Shown here in pieces: positions 1-6,703 of a stretch of DNA of 10,692 nt; position 1 is the first letter of the stretch, and every line of letters begins with the position of its first letter. Source of the stretch: Bacillota bacterium (GTDB lineage: Bacteria; Bacillota; Clostridia; Peptostreptococcales; Anaerovoracaceae); the NCBI GenBank assembly GCA_030527065.1, contig JAUNBO010000029.1:3839-14530 (forward strand), in the 5' to 3' direction. Below the pieces are notes generated by a model. The model had not been told where the DNA came from and did no database searches. It saw only the letters and a list, made by a program, of their open reading frames with translations. Position numbers and translations under genes: made by a program.

Positions 1-80
1 GCAGCGGTGGGCAGCAGGCTCAGCAGCAGGGCAAAGGCCAGAAGGATGGCCAGGCTGCGCCGGTGTTTCATTTTTCCCAT
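1..80 (-). CDS. N-terminus of an exported or membrane protein (partial), cobalamin-riboswitch controlled
   Basis: Only the first 26 codons lie in the window; the gene runs off the left edge. The start is ATG at 80-78, with a GGAG ribosome binding site at 90-87 at good spacing; a second in-frame ATG follows at 71. The translation opens with a basic segment (KHRR) followed by a leucine/alanine-rich hydrophobic stretch ending LLPTAA, which is a signal peptide or first membrane helix. The gene lies directly downstream of a cobalamin riboswitch and terminator, so it is probably repressed by B12. CbiM-type cobalt transporter components in Firmicutes often begin with such a signal peptide, and secreted B12-binding proteins (DUF4430 type) are another option. 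The mature part is outside the window, so the product cannot be decided here. Confidence 0.7.
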   Translation of the reverse strand, partial: MGKMKHRRSLAILLAFALLLSLLPTA

Positions 81-95
81 GTTTTTCTCCTTTAC

Positions 96-119
96 AAAAA
101 AACGGCGGTTCACCGTCCG
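96..119 (-). terminator. Intrinsic terminator of the cobalamin riboswitch
   Basis: On the minus strand a CGG-A-CGG / CCGCCG stem with a TGAA loop (119-103, one bulged A) is followed by seven T (102-96). It ends just before the ribosome binding site of the 80-1 gene. This suggests control by transcription attenuation rather than by hiding the ribosome binding site. Confidence 0.7.
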
Positions 120-175
120 CTGGGAACCACCATCCTTTGCGCAGAGCCCGGGCTCCGCACCTTTCCGAAAGGGCC

Positions 176-352
176 GCCTTGTAGGTCTTCTGACTCGTGC
201 TCTCCCGCCTTGCGCCTTCTCACTCCCCCCGGGAGCAATGGCTGGCTTTCGCCGTGCTTGGCAACGCACATTACAGCAGTATTCCTGTGCCGGAATCTCA
301 CCGGACTTCCCTTGTCCAGCCTTTGCTGCGAACCAGGCAAAGGCCACAAGGC
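176..352 (-). promoter_or_regulatory. Cobalamin (B12) riboswitch
   Basis: Read on the minus strand, the region carries the recognisable conserved blocks of the cobalamin riboswitch: GGGAAGTCCGGTGAGATTCC (about 311-292), a CGAAAGCCAGCCATTG block (CCACTG-like) near the middle, and the 3' B12 box GAGTCAGAAGACCTAC (196-181). The closing P1 helix is a perfect 7-bp pairing of GCCTTGT (352-346) with ACAAGGC (182-176). A terminator and the start of an exported-protein gene follow, so ligand binding should reduce expression. The sequence match to the family is strong; the ligand subtype (adenosyl- or aquocobalamin) was not determined. Confidence 0.88.
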
Positions 353-377
353 CTCTTCGTTATTTTTCTTCTATTAG

Positions 378-406
378 AATGTATTACATTTTTTCCGGGA
401 AATCAA
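378..406 (-). promoter_or_regulatory. Candidate promoter of the riboswitch transcript
   Basis: On the minus strand TTGATT (406-401) and TACATT (383-378) are separated by exactly 17 bp, and lie about 25 bp upstream of the riboswitch P1 helix. The hexamers match the housekeeping consensus at four or five of six positions. The surrounding DNA (about 355-430) is AT-rich, unlike the rest of the window. Confidence 0.55.
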
Positions 407-480
407 TGGGGAAGAAAAACTTTTTTGCGTTTTCCAAAGATATGCGTTATGCGCCGGCGACGGGAGCGGCAAAGCCCCGC

Positions 481-515
481 AAAAAGGCCCGGAAGGGGAA
501 ATCCCGTTCCGGGCC
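481..515 (-). terminator. Intrinsic terminator of the acyl-CoA ligase gene
   Basis: A long inverted repeat (GGCCCGGAA...TTCCGGGCC, with an inner GGG/CCC pairing) spans 486-515 and is followed on the minus strand by five T (485-481). It lies about 50 bp past the stop codon of the ligase at 568. It ends that transcript before the riboswitch promoter. Confidence 0.85.
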
Positions 516-567
516 GGAGGGAGGAGATGGCCTTTCCCTGTGGAAAGCCCGGTTTAATCTGAATTGT

Positions 568-2211
568 CTAAAGGGCCGTCGCCAGGTCCTTCCGTATGAT
601 TTTCCCCGAGGTGGTCTTGGGCAGCTCCGGCACATACTTTACCAGCCGGGGATATTTATACGGCGCCGTGTTGCGCTTCACGTAATCCTGCAGCTCTTTG
701 GTCAGTTCCTCTGATTTGTCATAGCCCTCCCGCAGAGCCACCACGGCGCAGATCACCTGCCCCCGCAGGGCGTCGGGATAGCCCACCACGGCGCTTTCCT
801 TCACCGAGCGGTGGGTGTTCAGGATGCTCTCTATCTCAAAGGGGCCCACCCGGTAGCCGGAGGATTTTATCATGTCGTCGTTGCGGCCCACGTACCAGTA
901 ATATCCTTCCTCGTCGGCAAAGGCAATGTCGCCGGTGTGGTACACACCGTCCCGTATGGGGTCCAGGGGCTCGCCGTCGGCAAAATAATTGGACAGAAGG
1001 CCCAGCCGCCCCTTCTTCCCTGTAAAGATCACCACTTCCCCTTCCTCGTTGGCCCGGCAGGGGCTGCCGTCGGGGCGGACGATGGCCACATCGTACAGGG
1101 GAGAGGGCTTGCCCATGGAAGAAGGCCGGATGTCCAGCCACTCAAAGCTGCAGGTGATGGGCGTCCCCTCGCTCTGCCCGAAGGCCTCGTGGATATGGTG
1201 GCCGGTGATCCGGTAAAACTCCTGGTTCACATGGCCGGAAAGAGGCTCCCCTGCCGTGGAGAACCACCGGACAGAGGCCACATGCTCCCTCTTCAGGCCG
1301 CTGCGCAGCAGGAAGCGATACATTGTGGGGGGAATGCAGAGGGAGGTGGGACGGTATTTCTTCATGACTTCCATGAGGCGGCGGGGGTCGAAGCGGATGG
1401 GGTCGTAGGCCAGGATGGCACTGCCGCAGATCCACTGCCCGTAAATGTTCCCCCAGCCGAATTTGGCCCAGCCGCTGTCGGCCTGGGTCAGATGCAGTCC
1501 GTTGTTCCGGACCCGCTGCATGTATTTGGCCGTGACGATGTGTCCCAGGGGATAACTGCGGTCGTGGATGGCCATTTTCGGATAACCGGAGGTGCCGGAA
1601 GTGAAGTAGATCACCATCTCATCGTTGTTGCTCAGGCCGCTGTAGCCTTCAAAGGGCCGGCGCCTCACATACTCCCGGTTGAAATCCCGGTAGGGCACCG
1701 GGGGCTGGTCGCCCACCACGATGATATCCTGTAAGGTGGGGCAGGAACTCTTCAGTCCGCCCAGCTGCTCCAGCACAAAATCGTCCTCGACGGCGATGAT
1801 GTATCTGGCCTCCGCATTCTGGATCCGGTAGGCGATGTCCTTTTCTGTCAGCTGGATGGAGGCTGGGACCAGCACCGCTCCCATTCTGTGAAGGGCCACG
1901 GCGCAGATCCAGTATTCATATCTCCGGCGCAGCAGGGTGAGGACCCGGTGGCCCGGCTTCACGCCCAGCTCTGCGAAATAGGCGGCGGCCTGCCTGGAAA
2001 GCAGAGAAAGCTCCGCAAAGTTCAGCCGCTTTTCCCGGCCCCCGTCGTCACAGTAGATCAGGGCCGTCTTATCCGGCTCCGACGCCGCCCAGGCGTCTAC
2101 CACGTCTCTGGCAAAATCGAAGTCCTCCGGTACCTTGAGCCTGAAATTCTCACAGAAATCCTCGTAGCTCTCAAATTCCGTTCTGTCCAGATACTTTCCT
2201 ATGATGTCCAT
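568..2211 (-). CDS. AMP-binding acyl-CoA ligase (medium/short-chain type), T-box controlled
   Basis: This 547-residue protein is a full-length member of the ANL (acyl-adenylate-forming) superfamily, which turns a carboxylic acid, ATP and CoA into acyl-CoA. All core motifs are visible: the ATP loop YFTSGTSGYPK (202-212), FGQSEGT (344-350), YHTGD (424-428), the GRNDD hinge (442-446) followed by IKSSGYR (448-454), and PKTTSGKIIR with the catalytic lysine at 537. The overall pattern resembles medium-chain (ACSM-like) acyl-CoA synthetases; the substrate cannot be read from sequence. The ATG at 2211 is preferred because GGGAGG lies 8-9 bases upstream. A longer in-frame start at 2310 falls inside the T-box terminator and is rejected. 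The gene stands alone between its own T-box leader and a strong terminator, so it should be induced by shortage of one charged tRNA, predicted to be valine. Confidence 0.93.
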   Translation of the reverse strand: MDIIGKYLDRTEFESYEDFCENFRLKVPEDFDFARDVVDAWAASEPDKTALIYCDDGGREKRLNFAELSLLSRQAAAYFAELGVKPGHRVLTLLRRRYEYWICAVALHRMGAVLVPASIQLTEKDIAYRIQNAEARYIIAVEDDFVLEQLGGLKSSCPTLQDIIVVGDQPPVPYRDFNREYVRRRPFEGYSGLSNNDEMVIYFTSGTSGYPKMAIHDRSYPLGHIVTAKYMQRVRNNGLHLTQADSGWAKFGWGNIYGQWICGSAILAYDPIRFDPRRLMEVMKKYRPTSLCIPPTMYRFLLRSGLKREHVASVRWFSTAGEPLSGHVNQEFYRITGHHIHEAFGQSEGTPITCSFEWLDIRPSSMGKPSPLYDVAIVRPDGSPCRANEEGEVVIFTGKKGRLGLLSNYFADGEPLDPIRDGVYHTGDIAFADEEGYYWYVGRNDDMIKSSGYRVGPFEIESILNTHRSVKESAVVGYPDALRGQVICAVVALREGYDKSEELTKELQDYVKRNTAPYKYPRLVKYVPELPKTTSGKIIRKDLATAL

Positions 2212-2298
2212 TTTTTCCGCCCTCCCAAGCATTTTTCTGACGCCTTGTAAAAATCTGTCGTGCTCAGGCGGGGGGAGTTTCCTCCCCACCGGCGGTAT

Positions 2299-2335
2299 AA
2301 AAAAAGTCATTCATTCCTGTATTAGGACGAATGAC
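2299..2335 (-). terminator. T-box-regulated terminator upstream of the acyl-CoA ligase
   Basis: On the minus strand GTCATTCGTCC (2335-2325) pairs with GGAATGAATGAC (2317-2306), giving a 7-bp outer stem, a small internal mismatch and a 3-bp inner stem, followed by seven T (2305-2299). The 5' arm overlaps the 3' part of the competing antiterminator, as expected for a T-box. Confidence 0.85.
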
Positions 2336-2627
2336 TCGTGTTACCACCTAACTTCGTATGGAAGCGTTACAACCATACCTTACGCCAGCACGGACTTTTA
2401 CATCGATGCCGCATCCCCTTTATACGGCGGGAACCCTTCCGTCGGAGTCTACTGAGGGCTTCGGAAAACCCCGTTCGGTCCGCAGCTCCAAGACTACTTC
2501 GCATACCCTCCGGCAAAGCGCTTCCACCATCCGCTTCTCTCTATACCCGGTTTCAGGTACCTACTCCTTCTCTTCACAGCCTTTGTCTCTATTCATTTGT
2601 CTCCCGGAAACAAGACTTCCCAGATTG
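2299..2627 (-). promoter_or_regulatory. T-box leader, predicted valine (GUA) specifier
   Basis: This is a complete tRNA-sensing T-box leader read on the minus strand. Stem I shows the AGTA loop-E element (2565-2562) next to AAGG (2569-2566), which pairs with TCTT (2493-2490). AGAGAG (2542-2537) leads to an apical hairpin AAGCG/CGCTT whose loop contains GGTGGA. The specifier loop reads GAA-GTA-G (2500-2494), matching the layout GAA-codon-purine of structurally known T-boxes, so the codon is GUA (Val). The T-box bulge TAGGTGGTAACACG (2350-2337) presents TGGT, which fits a tRNA with discriminator base A, as valine tRNA has. The antiterminator TTAGG/CCTAA plus ACGA/TCGT competes with the terminator. 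The sequence shows the element; the amino acid assignment is a prediction. Confidence 0.93.
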
Positions 2628-2632
2628 GAGCT

Positions 2633-2661
2633 ATTATTGCACATTCCGCCCCCCCTGTCAA
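2633..2661 (-). promoter_or_regulatory. Near-consensus promoter of the T-box and acyl-CoA ligase
   Basis: On the minus strand a perfect TTGACA (2661-2656), a 17-bp spacer starting with seven G, and AATAAT (2638-2633) form a strong housekeeping promoter. The predicted start is near 2627, just before the T-box stem I. The G7 spacer start is unusual. Confidence 0.85.
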
Positions 2662-2664
2662 GGA

Positions 2665-2735
2665 TTTTATGAAAATGTACAATGTTTTATGAAAATCGGG
2701 TTTTTGATTTTCATAAAATAAAGGTTTATGAAAAT
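2665..2735. repeat. Array of TTTTATGAAAAT elements, about 20-bp phased, at the divergent promoter region
   Basis: TTTTATGAAAAT occurs at 2665-2676 and 2685-2696, inverted (ATTTTCATAAAA) at 2707-2718, and as TTTATGAAAAT at 2725-2735. Starts are 20, 22 and 18 bp apart, close to two helical turns. Copies 2 and 3 together form a perfect 13-bp inverted repeat (2685-2697 with 2706-2718, 8-bp loop). The first copy starts four bases upstream of the -35 box of the ligase promoter. Each unit is itself nearly palindromic (TTTT-N3-AAAA). It looks like a protein-binding array or a curved AT-rich upstream element. No T-run follows the hairpin, so it is not a terminator. Confidence 0.7.
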
Positions 2736-2860
2736 TTTTGTGTGAAAGGCGATTTTTATTTTTATAAATTAGCAGCTTTTGCGGCCGAAATATGAACTGA
2801 TCCGCTCTGCCGCCTCCCCCGGAAAAGAAAAGGAAATTCTTGAATCTTTTTGTGGTTTTT

Positions 2861-2881
2861 TGTCGAAACATTTATTATAAT
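2861..2881 (+). promoter_or_regulatory. Candidate promoter of the c-di-GMP operon with an overlapping Spo0A-box-like site
   Basis: A perfect TATAAT lies at 2876-2881 in an AT-rich stretch, about 160 bp before the GGDEF gene; no good -35 is seen at 16-18 bp. Eight bases upstream of the -10 is TGTCGAA (2861-2867), identical to the core of the Spo0A binding box, within TTTTTTGTCGAAACA. If bound, it would cover the -10/-35 spacer. The -10 call is reasonable; the Spo0A link is only a 7-base match. From 2736 to 2860 I see only AT-rich sequence and no gene. Confidence 0.45.
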
Positions 2882-2924
2882 GAAAAGAAAAAGAAAATGG
2901 GTTTTGTAACAATTTGAGCTGTGC

Positions 2925-2939
2925 CCTCCGGGGCGGAGG
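2925..2939 (+). other. Small hairpin in the leader of the c-di-GMP operon
   Basis: CCTCCG and CGGAGG form a perfect 6-bp stem around a GGG loop, about 40 bp after the candidate -10 box. No T-run follows, so it is not an obvious terminator. It may be part of a structured leader. Confidence 0.4.
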
Positions 2940-2945
2940 CCTTCG

Positions 2946-3021
2946 GTAAAAAACGGGGCCGCATTCTCTGAACGGCGGTCTCAGTAAGGAAACGGGCTGC
3001 GCTCCCTGAACAGCGTCCTGC
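2946..3021 (+). repeat. Two adjacent imperfect 38-bp direct repeats in the operon leader
   Basis: Units 2946-2983 and 2984-3021 abut exactly and agree at 25 of 38 positions by my hand count, sharing GTAA at the start, CTGAAC in the middle and GCG near the end. They sit between the promoter and the ribosome binding site of the GGDEF gene. They do not match the c-di-GMP riboswitch consensus as far as I can tell. Confidence 0.4.
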
Positions 3022-3025
3022 GGAA

Positions 3026-3031
3026 AGGAGG
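3026..3031 (+). promoter_or_regulatory. Strong ribosome binding site that conflicts with the usual start codon
   Basis: AGGAGG ends 32 bases before the GTG at 3064, too far for normal use. At 8 bases spacing stands ATC (3040), in frame with the GGDEF protein, and no ATG, GTG or TTG lies between. This raises the possibility of a rare AUC start. Confidence 0.5.
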
Positions 3032-3063
3032 CGGGGGCTATCAACACTGTAAAAGAACGTGCT

Positions 3064-4731
3064 GTGGAATGGCTGCTGTGCCTTGCGGCGGTAACAGTAG
3101 CGGTGCTGCTGATCCTTTCCTGCCGGGAAGGCGGGCTTCCGGCAGAGACCGACCGCCTTACGCCATTGACGGAAGGCTGGTACATGATGGCGGATGGGGA
3201 ACAGGTGGAACTCCGGCTCCCGGCAGAGATCCCGGCGGAGGAAGGAGAAGACCTGGTCCTCTTCAACGACAGCCTCACCGACGAGGACGGCGGCAAGCTG
3301 CTGTCCATAGGCAGCGCCCTGTACCGCCCGCAGCTGCATCTGGGAGACCAGACCCTCTTCGTTTATGACGACGAAGCCTTCCCCCGGAACCAGCAGATGC
3401 GCATAAAGCTGAACTGCATCGGGACCCTCCCCGCCAGCCCCGGCGGGCAGACCCTGACCCTCACCTACGCCAACATCGGCAATGCTTCCTTTTCCGTTCC
3501 CGTCATGTATCTGGGCGACAGCGCCGCCCTGCTGCTGCACCATTTTACCGAAAACCTGTTCCATTTTCTGATGGCCCTGACCATGGCCATCCTGGGCATT
3601 GCCGCCCTGCTGGCGAAAGCCTTCTTCACCAAACACAGGCTGGGAGACCCCCGCTTTATCCACATCGGCTGCTTCCTGTTGCTGTGCGGCGTCTGGCGCC
3701 TGTTGGAAACGCCCTTTTTCCCTGCGGAGAGCCGGTTCTACCCGGTGGACTGCTGCATCTCCCTCTATGTGTCCATGCTGCTGGCGGTGCCCATCCTCCA
3801 ATATGTGCGCATGTCCGCATCCCGCCCCTTACGCCGGGCCCTGAACGCCTGCATCCTCGCATTTTACCTGAATGCCGCCGTCCAGGGGCTTCTGGCGCTC
3901 CTGGACGTCTTTGCTCTGAGCGAAATGCTCTTTGTCACCCATTTCCTGCTGGCCGCCACCGTAGCCGTTTCCGGCGCCGCCCTTCTGAAAGGCCCTTCGA
4001 AGCAGCGGAGCCTGCTGCTGGCCTTTGCCGCCCTGGGGCTCAGCAGCCTCCTGGCAATGCTCCTCTATTGGCTGCTGAAAATCAGCTGGTACGATCTGCT
4101 CATAGAGCTGGGCATTCTGGTGTTTGTTGCCATCCTCCTGTGGGACCTTCTGCGCACGGTGGCGGAGAATTTCCATTTCCGGGCGGAGGCGGAGGCTTAC
4201 CGCCGGCTTTCTCTGGAGGACCCCCTTACCGGGCTGAAAAACCGCCGGGCCTTCAATGAGTTTTTAGAAGAACTGGCGCAGACCGCCGGCAATTATCGGA
4301 ATGTCGCTCTGGTCTTTATGTCCATGAAGGACCTGAAATCCACCAACGACAGCTCCGGCCACAAGGCGGGAGACGAGCTGCTCATCGGCACGGCCCAGTG
4401 CATAAAGAGAGCCCTTTCCCCTTACGGAGAATGCTACCGCCTGGGCGGCGACGAGTTCTGCGCCGTCCTGCCGGATCCCCCATCGGACCCGGCCCGGTGG
4501 CACACCCTTCTGGAGCAGGAGCTCGACCGCTACAACTGCCAGAACCGGCATAAGATCTCCGTTGCCTGCGGCGTCAGTTATCTTCGGAACAAAGCCGGAG
4601 AATTGAAGACCTTCAGCAACTGGAAGTTCGAAGCGGACCAGAGAATGTGCCGGGACAGAGACCGTGGGAAGGATGGTCCGGCGGAAAGCCGGCTTCTCCC
4701 GGAAGAGAATGAGAATGGGGGAGATTCCTGA
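3064..4731 (+). CDS. Seven-helix membrane GGDEF protein (candidate diguanylate cyclase, metal site altered)
   Basis: The 555-residue protein has an N-terminal signal-like helix (ending ILSC), an outer beta-rich region (about 25-155), seven membrane helices (about 160-370) and a cytoplasmic GGDEF domain. It resembles 7TM-DISM-type sensor cyclases that link an extracellular signal to c-di-GMP synthesis. The domain opens with DPLTGLKNRR (386 on) and keeps the signature LGGDEF (GGDEF at 461-465). However, the usual D-x-D-x-F-K metal segment reads SMKDLK (420-425): the first, metal-binding aspartate is serine. No RxxD inhibitory site is seen before GGDEF. Activity is therefore uncertain. The GTG at 3064 is the only conventional start, but a strong AGGAGG fits an in-frame ATC at 3040 better, which would add eight residues. 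The stop overlaps the next gene's ATG by one base. Confidence 0.88.
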   Translation: MEWLLCLAAVTVAVLLILSCREGGLPAETDRLTPLTEGWYMMADGEQVELRLPAEIPAEEGEDLVLFNDSLTDEDGGKLLSIGSALYRPQLHLGDQTLFVYDDEAFPRNQQMRIKLNCIGTLPASPGGQTLTLTYANIGNASFSVPVMYLGDSAALLLHHFTENLFHFLMALTMAILGIAALLAKAFFTKHRLGDPRFIHIGCFLLLCGVWRLLETPFFPAESRFYPVDCCISLYVSMLLAVPILQYVRMSASRPLRRALNACILAFYLNAAVQGLLALLDVFALSEMLFVTHFLLAATVAVSGAALLKGPSKQRSLLLAFAALGLSSLLAMLLYWLLKISWYDLLIELGILVFVAILLWDLLRTVAENFHFRAEAEAYRRLSLEDPLTGLKNRRAFNEFLEELAQTAGNYRNVALVFMSMKDLKSTNDSSGHKAGDELLIGTAQCIKRALSPYGECYRLGGDEFCAVLPDPPSDPARWHTLLEQELDRYNCQNRHKISVACGVSYLRNKAGELKTFSNWKFEADQRMCRDRDRGKDGPAESRLLPEENENGGDS

Positions 4732-6656
4732 TGCAGACGAACGTGAACTTCCTCGTCGCCGGACTGATCTTCCTGCTGCTGATCCTCTATCACGTTTCCA
4801 CCCAGCGCCGCCTGAGCCACAGCGGGCACGGGATCTTCTTTTTCTGTATGGGGGTAGGCATTGCAGACATTTTGCTTGATCTGGTCACCGCCATCCTCAT
4901 CGATTTTCGTATCCCCGCTCTCCGGGGCCTTCTGGAGCTTTTGCTGGTCCTTCTTTATCTGCTGCAGGTCCTGTTTCCCTACATCCTGTTCTTTTACACG
5001 GAGACCCTCCGCCAGGTGGACGGCCGCACCCCGGCTAAATTCCAGGTGCTCCCCATGCTGCCGGCATGCGTCCTGTGGCTTCTGGTCCTTTCCAACCACT
5101 GGACCGGCCTTCTGTTCCAGGTGGCGGAGACCGGGCTCTATCTCCGGGGACCCTTGTATTTGGTCACCTATTGCGCCGCCCTTTTCTATGTGGCCCTGAT
5201 CGGCGTCCGCAGCCTGATCCACTACCGGCAGCTGGGAAAGCGCAACTTCCTGGTGATCTGGCAGTTCCTGCTCATCACCGGCGTCTGCGTGGCCATTCAG
5301 GCGGCCCGCAACGATTTCCTGATGACAGGCTTCGGCCTCAGCCTTGGGATCACCCTGCTCTTTCTGACCATCAACAACCCCTACGACCATACGGACAGCC
5401 TCACCGGCGCCCTGGATGCCCAGCGCTTCCGGGAGCTCGCCCAGAACCGGATCGACAGGAAAAAGCCCTTCCACCTGCTGGGGCTGAAGCTGTACCAGCT
5501 GGAGCACATCAACAACGCCATGGGAATGGCCACAGGCAACCAGCTTCTTGTGGAAACCGAGCGGATCCTGCGGGAGGCCAACCCTTACGGCCCCGTATTC
5601 CGCACCGGCGGGAACCAGTTTTTTACCATGGTCTTTTCCCTGGATAAATATGAGCAGGTATGCAGCCAGATCCGGGACGCCTATGAGGCTCCCCTTTCCC
5701 TGGGCGGAGAAAAGGTGGAATTCCCCGCCGTCATCTGCGGCATCCGGGACGGGGAATCTTACAGGAAGAGCGACGTCCTGCTGACCTATGCCGACCACCT
5801 CTTTTCCTCTGTCCCCAAGACGGCGGAGACGGTCCTCATCCAGGGAAACGAAGAGACCCTGAAGGGCTTCCGTTATGCGCAGGAGGTGGAACGATTCCTG
5901 AACGTGGCTCTGAAAGAAGACCTCTTTCAGGTCTACTACCAGCCGGTGTATTCCACGGAAACGGGGGGTTGCGTCTCTCTGGAAGCCCTCAGCCGCCTCT
6001 ACCACCCCCACCTGGGCTTTGTCCCCCCGGAGGTGTTCATCGGCATCGCGGAGAAAAACGACCAGATCGCGAAGATCAGCCTGCTGCAATTCCGCCGCAT
6101 CTGCCGTTTCCTGCAAGAGCACCCGGAGGCCATGGAACTTGTCCAGAACGTAAAATGCAATCTCTCCCCTGCGGAGCTCCTGAAGCCCGGCCACTGCCGG
6201 AAGCTGGTGGATACCATGAAGGAGCACGGGCTCCATCCGTCCTTCTTCCAGTTTGAAGTGACGGAGACGGTGGCCACCCGGTACAGCGACAGTCTTTACC
6301 AGGCGGCGGAGATCTTCATGGAGGACGGAGTCGGCCTCTGCCTGGACGATTTCGGCTCAGGCTACGCCAACCTCAACACCGTGCTCCAGCTTCCCTTCTC
6401 TGTGGTAAAGCTGGATAAATCCCTGCTCTCCGGCATCTGCGATACCCCAAAGGTGGCCCTGTTCTACCGGGGCATAGTGGCTGCCATGGAAGCCCTGGGC
6501 TACCGGGTGGTGGCGGAGGGCGTGGAGACCCGGGAGGAGCTGGACCTGGTGACCCGCTTAGGCGTCGCCATGATACAGGGCTACTATTTTTCCAAGCCTC
6601 TCAGCGGTGAAGAGATCCTGAAGCTCCTGCGTTCCCAGAACAAGGAGGACCAGTAG
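4731..6656 (+). CDS. Seven-helix membrane protein with degenerate GGDEF and intact EAL domain (c-di-GMP phosphodiesterase)
   Basis: This 641-residue protein has about seven membrane helices (residues 5-225), a GGDEF-like domain and a C-terminal EAL domain. The GGDEF domain has lost its signature, reading GGNQF at 293-297, so it should not make c-di-GMP and may only bind GTP or act as a spacer. The EAL domain looks complete: LEALSR (EAL at 418-420), NLSPAEL (N477), FEVTET (E509, E512), DDFGSG (539-544), VVKLDK (K560), AEGVET (595-600) and QGYYFSKPL. It is therefore predicted to hydrolyse c-di-GMP at the membrane. The start ATG overlaps the stop of the preceding GGDEF gene (TGATG) and has GGGGGAG 7 bases upstream, suggesting translational coupling. 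Together the pair forms a synthesis/breakdown module with separate sensor domains. Confidence 0.92.
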   Translation: MQTNVNFLVAGLIFLLLILYHVSTQRRLSHSGHGIFFFCMGVGIADILLDLVTAILIDFRIPALRGLLELLLVLLYLLQVLFPYILFFYTETLRQVDGRTPAKFQVLPMLPACVLWLLVLSNHWTGLLFQVAETGLYLRGPLYLVTYCAALFYVALIGVRSLIHYRQLGKRNFLVIWQFLLITGVCVAIQAARNDFLMTGFGLSLGITLLFLTINNPYDHTDSLTGALDAQRFRELAQNRIDRKKPFHLLGLKLYQLEHINNAMGMATGNQLLVETERILREANPYGPVFRTGGNQFFTMVFSLDKYEQVCSQIRDAYEAPLSLGGEKVEFPAVICGIRDGESYRKSDVLLTYADHLFSSVPKTAETVLIQGNEETLKGFRYAQEVERFLNVALKEDLFQVYYQPVYSTETGGCVSLEALSRLYHPHLGFVPPEVFIGIAEKNDQIAKISLLQFRRICRFLQEHPEAMELVQNVKCNLSPAELLKPGHCRKLVDTMKEHGLHPSFFQFEVTETVATRYSDSLYQAAEIFMEDGVGLCLDDFGSGYANLNTVLQLPFSVVKLDKSLLSGICDTPKVALFYRGIVAAMEALGYRVVAEGVETREELDLVTRLGVAMIQGYYFSKPLSGEEILKLLRSQNKEDQ

Positions 6657-6703
6657 CCAGTAGCCCCCCGGGGCCCGGAAGCGGAAGCCTCCGGCACAAA
6701 AAC

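Noticed and set aside
7..714. Plus-strand frame covering the riboswitch and the end of the ligase
   Set aside because: It runs through the cobalamin riboswitch and two minus-strand terminators, with no domain or start signal.
2212..2310. Longer N-terminus of the acyl-CoA ligase starting at 2310
   Set aside because: These 33 codons overlap the T-box terminator, have no ribosome binding site, and the ATG at 2211 has a GGGAGG at good spacing.
2665..2735. CRISPR-like array from repeated TTTTATGAAAAT
   Set aside because: The repeat is only 12 bases, one copy is inverted, spacers are 8-10 bases and there are no cas genes.
2888..3039. c-di-GMP riboswitch in front of the GGDEF/EAL operon
   Set aside because: It would fit the context, but I could not find the conserved GEMM blocks in the leader.
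4578..6236. A 552-codon open frame on the minus strand across the EAL gene
   Set aside because: It is antisense to a protein with a full set of EAL motifs, is rich in Gln/Asp/Gly as expected of a shadow frame, and lacks any domain.
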